From NCBI GenBank assembly GCA_009760855.2, contig WPIO01000119.1, forward strand, positions 366,001 to 430,000: a DNA stretch of 64,000 nucleotides, written 5' to 3'. Of this stretch, positions 58,676 to 64,000 are shown in pieces (position 1 is the stretch's first letter; each line of letters starts with the position of its first letter). The DNA is from Cristatella mucedo. Taxonomy: Eukaryota > Bryozoa > Phylactolaemata > Cristatellidae. A program made the translations under genes and the position numbers. Under the pieces are notes generated by a model. It made no database searches and had not been told where the DNA came from. It saw only the letters and a list, made by a program, of their open reading frames with translations.

Positions 58676-59538
58676 GTAACAACTGTATCAGGTCTATCAT
58701 CTGAGAATTTAGTTTTTCGCTTTTACCAACATAATTAAAGTTCTGCGAAAATACTCTGGCAAAGGCCGGGACGCCTTGGGTTCAATAAGTATCATCCAGT
58801 TCCACACATTTAGGTTCAGCTAATAGTCTTTGTTGTGGTAGGCTGTTTCATAGGATTTGGTACAAACGGCTTTCTCACTGTTTTTTTAATTTACTGATTA
58901 CTGTTGTTTTGGTTACCCACTGCTTGCAAGTTAACTCGGGCAATTCAATAATTTTTTGTTAAGCCTGACAAATTAGCGAGCTTAATAAATCAAAACTCAG
59001 AAACTAAAACTTAAAAATTACCCATCTTTCGCTATAGAAAAAACAGCGATACTTATCAGCCAGTCAAACCATTGATGCACTCGTGTGCCCCAATAATTAG
59101 AAACTATGGGTAATGTAATTGCTTTGTAGCTACCTAGGTGTGCAATCAAATACCAGAAGAGAAACTGTGAAGTTTTTTTTTCCATGGTGAAGATCAGAAT
59201 GGCAATGAGAAAGAGTTATGGATTAAAATTGACATATAAAAGCTTGTTATGTGGCCTGATATCTTACATATAAGCAATTAATTATTGGTGATAGAAATGA
59301 AAGCTTGTATTATATTTCAAGCCTGTCAAAAAAGTGACTATTTGCTAGTGGAAATGAATTGCCAAGGAATGACGTATTTATAAAATCTAATCTGAGTTCA
59401 AAAGCAGTCCGTAAACTACAATTAATTATAGCGATTGTGACATCATTAGTCTTTTGAATTTATTAGTGCGTTGTTGTTGCTAATTTTCCCCAGAGTGCAA
59501 TCCAGTCCTAGCGATATTTTTCTGAGTGGCTAAATCAG

Positions 59539-59728
59539 TGTATGGTCAAGGATTAACTTCAGCCTATCCTGAAGGGATGAAAACAGCTACAGCAAGAATT
59601 CCATCAAAGAATATCGATGCTTACAGCAACGGCACCCTTCTAAATGTTCAGCTTAAAGACAGCAAGAAAAGCCCAAAGCCTTCTTTCCAAGGCTCACAGG
59701 CTGACTATCATTCGTGGCCAATTAAATG
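59539..59728 (+). CDS. Unassigned plus-strand gene, exon b
   Basis: 190-bp open exon from an acceptor at 59537-59538 (GGCTAAATCAG) to a donor at 59729-59730 (AAATG|GTAAGATG). Phase 1 in, phase 2 out. It encodes YGQGLTSAYPEGMKTATARI, then PSKNIDAYSNGTLLNVQLKD and a Ser/Lys-rich end. NGT is a possible N-glycosylation site. A much better acceptor (CTAATTTTCCCCAG, ending at 59494) lies upstream in the same frame, but that route meets a TGA at 59522-59524. Either the weaker acceptor is used or the exon is decaying. The exit phase exactly fits exon c (TG+C gives Cys). No family recognised. Confidence 0.6.
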
Positions 59729-60230
59729 GTAAGATGAAAGAGATATTTTTGTACTTAAATCTTCTTTTCAAAAATTTATTACAATATTCTATTTGTCCTC
59801 AGTAATCAATTTTCACTCGTGTGTACATCTTACATTAATTGAAAAATACAGGAATCGTATATTATGAACGGGTAATCTAATTACTTCCAGCATAGATATT
59901 CAAACATTTGCACACATTCAGCCTTTCAGAATTAAGCCAGCACAGCTCAGCCATCCCCAGCAGCTCTCCGCCCAAAATCCCGTATAAGAAAAGCTGTTTC
60001 TGCCAGACTCACGTGCGATCGATGTTAACCCAGACCTCGTCGACGACAAGAGTCAGGTACTGGTAAATCACGCGAGAAGCAAGGCACAGGAACTACCACA
60101 GGCTAACACTAAAACTGGCGCCTGACTCGGTTTTTTGCTTAGGGAAGCAAGTTATCCTAATGTATGCACTGGCATATAAACTATACAAGGCTGCAATATA
60201 TTTCTTTAAACTTTCTCCAATACGTTTTAG

Positions 60231-60403
60231 CTACAAAGCTGAGGAAGGAAACTCTTCTAACCGAAAGCAGGAGTTTGCTTCTGGCCTAACCTGTCTTATT
60301 CGCTTTAGTCCGGACTCTGAATTTCATGATGGCCATTTTTCAGTCGAAGAGATTGATCAAAGTGCTACAGGTTTTATATACGGGAGGTACGATGAAGTTG
60401 TCA
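60231..60403 (+). CDS. Unassigned plus-strand gene, exon c
   Basis: 173-bp open exon with acceptor CAATACGTTTTAG (AG at 60229-60230) preceded by a pyrimidine-rich tract (TTCTTTAAACTTTCTCC), and donor TGTCA|GTAAGTTC (GT at 60404-60405). Phase 2 in, phase 1 out. It encodes YKAEEGNSSNRKQEFASGLT, then CLIRFSPDSEFHDGHFSVEE and IDQSATGFIYGRYDEVV. The composition (balanced, acidic and aromatic residues, two cysteines counting the junction codon) looks like a genuine globular protein and not LINE debris. The next exon should begin in phase 1; none is obvious before the window ends, although a 24-bp phase 1/1 segment at 60595-60618 is possible. Function unknown. Confidence 0.65.
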
Positions 60404-61919
60404 GTAAGTTCATACGAATTTCTACTAAGGATACACAATTCAAGGTATGACTTTGCAAGATAGCCAATAAGTAAAAAGCTGCTAACGATCTATGCGTGTG
60501 CTATGATAGACGCATTACCTTACCCATTGAGAAACTATAATTAGCAAATTTGAAGTGTTTAACAGTTTGATCGCAAAACACAGGATTCTGCAACAGGCCT
60601 GTGACTTGTAAGTTCATGTACGGTAATTTTTTGTTACTAAGCTTACCAGCCAGTAATCAGATGGCTTGGCGTGCAGTTTTCCGCATCTTATGAGAAAAGG
60701 AAAGCCAATCAACTGCTCTATCGGCCGAAAATAGAAATTCATGTTTTGCCGTAGTTTCATCTATTAAGAAATAATCAAAGTATGGAACGTATCGTGTAGC
60801 TTACATGATTATTAAAAGTGAAAAGCTTTGGTTTCTATTGCAAGGGTGACCAAGTCGCCATCTACAGCTTATGCCTTTCACCGCACGGTACTCTCTCCTA
60901 GTTTCAGTCATAGCTATAATCCTAATTATAAATATTGGAAATAGCTCCCTTCGAGAACTTGGTCTAATTCTGGGCACTTTACATGTTCAACTTATTCTTC
61001 ATGCTTGTCGTCCACTAGTGAAGCTAGTCCCTCGAAGCACAGCTTTCTAGTCTTTGGTGAATTCGCTACTGGCTACAGGTGAGCATAAAAATAGCAGAGG
61101 ATTGAGATACTCAAGATCGTGCCTTCGTTAAGTGCCGCCCATGTCAGAGCTACGGTTTATGCATTACGAGGCCAATGAGAGGCTGCCTTTGCTTAGAATA
61201 AATTTTAGCCGGTTATTGATCGACATTTACAAGATTATTTTAACGATGTCTACACAACATATTTTGACATTTGCTAGCTCGTAATTAGCATGTAATATTC
61301 ACCATTACCAATCTCCATCATTTTAATTATTTTAATAATTTAGCACACTAGCTCCTCAGATGATTACCCTTAAATTACGACCATCTGCGAAACTAATGAA
61401 AATAAATCTCACAAAAAAGCTACAGTTGTATTCGTTTTCAATGAACGTGGTCAGGCTACAAACCTCTCTATACGGTGTTAAAAATGCTATACGTCTCTCT
61501 ATTTCATTTCGTTTATGAAGCCATTCGTTTTTCATAATCATCAAGGACTAACGTCACGGTAATGGGCTTAGTTTCAATTTATGTACTAAATCATCGGCTT
61601 TGCTCTCAGTTATACCCCTATAACTTGGTTGGATAGATACGGGAGAAGCGAATTTCAGCAAAGGTTTCAGCTCGGTGAGCAGTTGAACCTTGGGTTACTC
61701 AAGTTTAATTTTTTAAATTCAATTCATTGAATTATTTCATTAGCAGATAACAAATATTGTACCTTTGTACTCGGTCACACTGTTTATTCAAGCAAAAACA
61801 ACATCCCCATCTCTGTTCAACTTGGATTTGGCTAGTTAGCGTTTATGTGGGTGAATAGTAGCTTTGATTCAACAACACAAAACCTCTGAACATTCCGGAA
61901 AAGACGCAATACACTTAGA
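60404..61919. other. Downstream of exon c; mostly unrecognised
   Basis: AT-rich. At about 60940-60990 a short minus-strand scrap of the family A 3' end is present (CTCCCTTCGAGAACTTGGTC then GGGCACTTTACATG). A hydrophobic open stretch overlapping it (60902-61050) is therefore repeat-derived. Confidence 0.4.
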
Positions 61920-62345
61920 TTTCGGAATCTAAAATTGGAAAAAATAAGCTTAGAAAATATTTCTGGCACATTTTCAATACTTAGTTTCTTATTAAAAAAT
62001 ACCTTGCACGAGAAAACCTGCTTAGCTCTCCAGTCAAGCTACAATGCATTCTGATTGCTAAAATTCCAAAATAGTCAGATCTATGCAAGGATATCAAAGC
62101 CGCGATAGTCCATGCATTTCTTCTTTCCTGTTTTGACTTCTGAAATATACTGAGCTCTACTATTTATGTCTGCTCAATGAGCCACTTGGAGTTTGTTCGA
62201 AACTCTACTAAAATTTTCCATGTCGTAAATGTTTAGCCAGGCACTTTACTGCACAACTCAATAACGAGCTCCCAATCCATATGAACAAGCAAACTGACTT
62301 TAATATAGGATCAATAATCGCAAGTTACTCTATTCTGCTAATCTA
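61920..62345 (+). mobile_element. LINE family A, very degenerate fragment
   Basis: Plus-strand landmarks in order: AAATTGGAAAAAATAAGCTT (RT end), GCGATAGTCCATGCATTTCT (VHAFV), TGTTTTGACTTCTG (LDFC), TGTTCGAAACTCTACTAAAA (VQNSAAR) and CAAGCAAACTGACTTTAATA (KQ.DFK). No frame left. Confidence 0.6.
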
Positions 62346-63039
62346 GCATAATCGCTTCAATAAAAATCTAGGTGTTACCGTTTTAGATTACCAGGAGTTT
62401 GACTGTTTTCATTCAGCTAAATCTCCACCGAACTAGAAATTCTTCAGATACAACACTACGAATCCTGTCATTAAACAAGTCTCTTAATTATTTCCAATCA
62501 ATGTGGCAATGTCCAAAATTGGTCTATCATAAAAGCTAAAACCCACTCTTTTGTTTTAAGAAAGTAACATTTTCCGTGTGATACTTCGGTTTACAAATGA
62601 AAATGGTTGGATTATCTCTATTAATTTAAATCAATTCTTGATGCTCCAAAAATATTACATTAATGCTCTGGATATAAAAAAAGATTGTAATGCATAGTTT
62701 GGAATGCAGTACACATTTGCTCATGCAAATAGCAAATGAGCAGATATGTATACACAAACACACTCATTATAGTATACCGATTTTATTCCTAAGTATTGAT
62801 GAACGTTCTTTTGAGTTTACTTCAGGATAAGTATCCCTGGATATTTTGGAGTATTTTGCAAGGATAAAGCTTGAATGCCAGCTTATTTTTGCTATAACTG
62901 AGATTTTCTAAAGCTGGAAGAACAATTTTTTGAGAAGCAGTTAAAATATAAAAAAATATATCTGGTGTAATGAGATCGATTTCAAAAATCAGCAGCTGAA
63001 AAGCCTGCATGTCTCTAGTGGCATCTGCACGAAATCTAG
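62346..63039. other. Sequence between two LINE A remnants
   Basis: AT-rich. A minus-strand frame at 62822-63010 overlaps LINE-like sequence at its end and is not supported. Confidence 0.35.
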
Positions 63040-63745
63040 ATATGTTGCTCTGATATTAATTATCACTCGGGGACCGTTATTGCACTACAGTCAGGTCTGA
63101 TTATTTCAAGCTAAGCAATATTGCGAATATTCAGGCCACCCTATACAGGGAGACCGCATCTACCTTTATCCGTGAGTTTCTGAGGTCTGATATAAACATC
63201 CAAAATAAACTTCATTGCTTGTCTACTCGCCAGTGAACTCAGGAAAGTACAGTTGGTGCAAAACTCAACAGCTATGCTTCTCTGTTGTCAGCCTCCCAGC
63301 TGCCACATATCAAAACTCCTCATCAACCGGCACCGGCTTTCAATTAAGCAGTGTACCGACTTCAAGATTCTGCCACTCGCGTTTAGGTCTCTTTATTCTC
63401 TGGCTCAGGCCGACCAATCGGAAATATAATCATTTCAGCCTAAGATACGGAACACCAGTTTTTCCTACTTCAGTCGCTTGACTGTACCGCAAAACAACCT
63501 CAAATATCTTCGAGCCGGCGCCTTCATTTTTTATGCTCCCTAATTTTGAACTGAAATTCAACTGACTTCACAAAATTCCTTGACTTGATGACAGAAAAAT
63601 TAACTAAAAGTGCACCCGCTTCCTGCTTGCTGTAGGTCAATGTGATATGTTCATTTTGTGCTAATTGATGCTGATACTATGTAGGGTACCCTAACTATAT
63701 TTACATGTTGACATTATGCATGCTACCCATGACCAAATTGGGCCG
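63040..63745 (+). mobile_element. LINE family A, degenerate C-terminus and 3' UTR
   Basis: Plus-strand order retained: GACCGTTATTGCACTACAGT, TTTCAAGCTAAGCAATATTG (FQLHNIA), AGGGAGACCGCATCTACC (KDTTST), GTTGGTGCAAAACTCAACAG (LVQNSTA), CTCCTCATCAACCGGCACCG (LL-DLHR), GACTTCAAGATTCTGCCACT (DFKIL) and a 3' UTR with TGTTGACATTATGCATGC. Old. Confidence 0.75.
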
Positions 63746-64000
63746 GTTGACATTGAGAATGCTATAACTAATTTTTTGATCACGCATCCTGAACTCAAAC
63801 TCGGCTGGGCCGTTACTGCACTAGAGTCTCGGGCTTTGGAGAAGAGTAGTGTCGTGTCGCTAACTGGTATGCTTGCAGATTTTGCGGTCCGATCTACTTC
63901 GTAAACTTATGCTTCCTTACTAGAGAAACGATAAGGAAAACTAAGGAATGCAATTAAATACTCCGGTTTCTAAAACAATTTGAGGCTTTGTCGCCATTCA
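63746..64000. other. Right end, nothing certain
   Basis: An open plus-strand stretch to 63904 starts inside LINE 3' UTR-like sequence and has no family signature. Confidence 0.3.

Noticed and set aside
60902-61050. Hydrophobic plus-strand stretch that could be a membrane-spanning last exon of the 58.5-60.4 kb gene
   Set aside because: It overlaps a minus-strand scrap of the LINE A 3' end, so the frame is repeat-derived by coincidence.
63716-63904. 62-codon plus-strand frame at the right end
   Set aside because: It begins inside LINE A 3' UTR-like sequence and has no recognisable domain.

Overview
This is an AT-rich stretch of an intron-rich animal genome. It shows metazoan-type split exons for an immunoglobulin (Ig) domain protein with a signal peptide, canonical GT/AG splice sites, CR1/L2-type LINE retrotransposons and tRNA-derived SINEs. 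No prokaryotic operon, rRNA gene or CRISPR array is visible. The LINE style fits an aquatic invertebrate or basal chordate, but the phylum cannot be resolved from this window.

Host genes. The main locus is on the minus strand and spans about 35 kb. A signal-peptide exon (36154-36220) is followed by two exons (22219-22330 and 11101-11303) that together encode one complete I-set-like Ig domain, and then by a further Ig-like exon (1270-1515). The intron phases chain perfectly (1, 1/2, 2/1, 1/1), although the introns are about 9.6-13.8 kb and full of transposon debris. The gene runs off the left edge. On the plus strand at 58.5-60.4 kb there is a compact set of three exons with matching phases (1/1, 1/2, 2/1) encoding a protein I do not recognise. 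A GC-rich, CpG-rich island (17.95-18.28 kb) and a spliced-looking plus-strand segment (14842-14984) are coding-like but unassigned.

Mobile elements. Two LINE families dominate. Family A has an APE endonuclease, a reverse transcriptase, a conserved C-terminal region and a 3' end of (ATT)n/(AAT)n instead of poly(A). It occurs about twenty times, with near full-length fossils at 5.6-9.3 kb and 31.6-34.5 kb. Family B has a distinct RT and C-terminus and occurs about a dozen times; its best copy is 24655-26935 on the minus strand. A third family is a tRNA-derived SINE with five copies; its best copy has a perfect 11-bp inverted repeat just before the B box. Nesting gives a relative chronology: a plus-strand family A copy sits inside a minus-strand one (40.1-42.5 kb), and a SINE sits inside a family A 3' UTR (34.15 kb).

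Every LINE copy examined is broken by stops, frameshifts, truncation or deletion, so none looks able to move by itself. The remaining sequence is AT-rich intron or intergenic DNA with (TA)n microsatellites and a few local tandem duplications (24.25, 30.09 and 42.61 kb). Most short open frames in the window are transposon remnants or chance frames.
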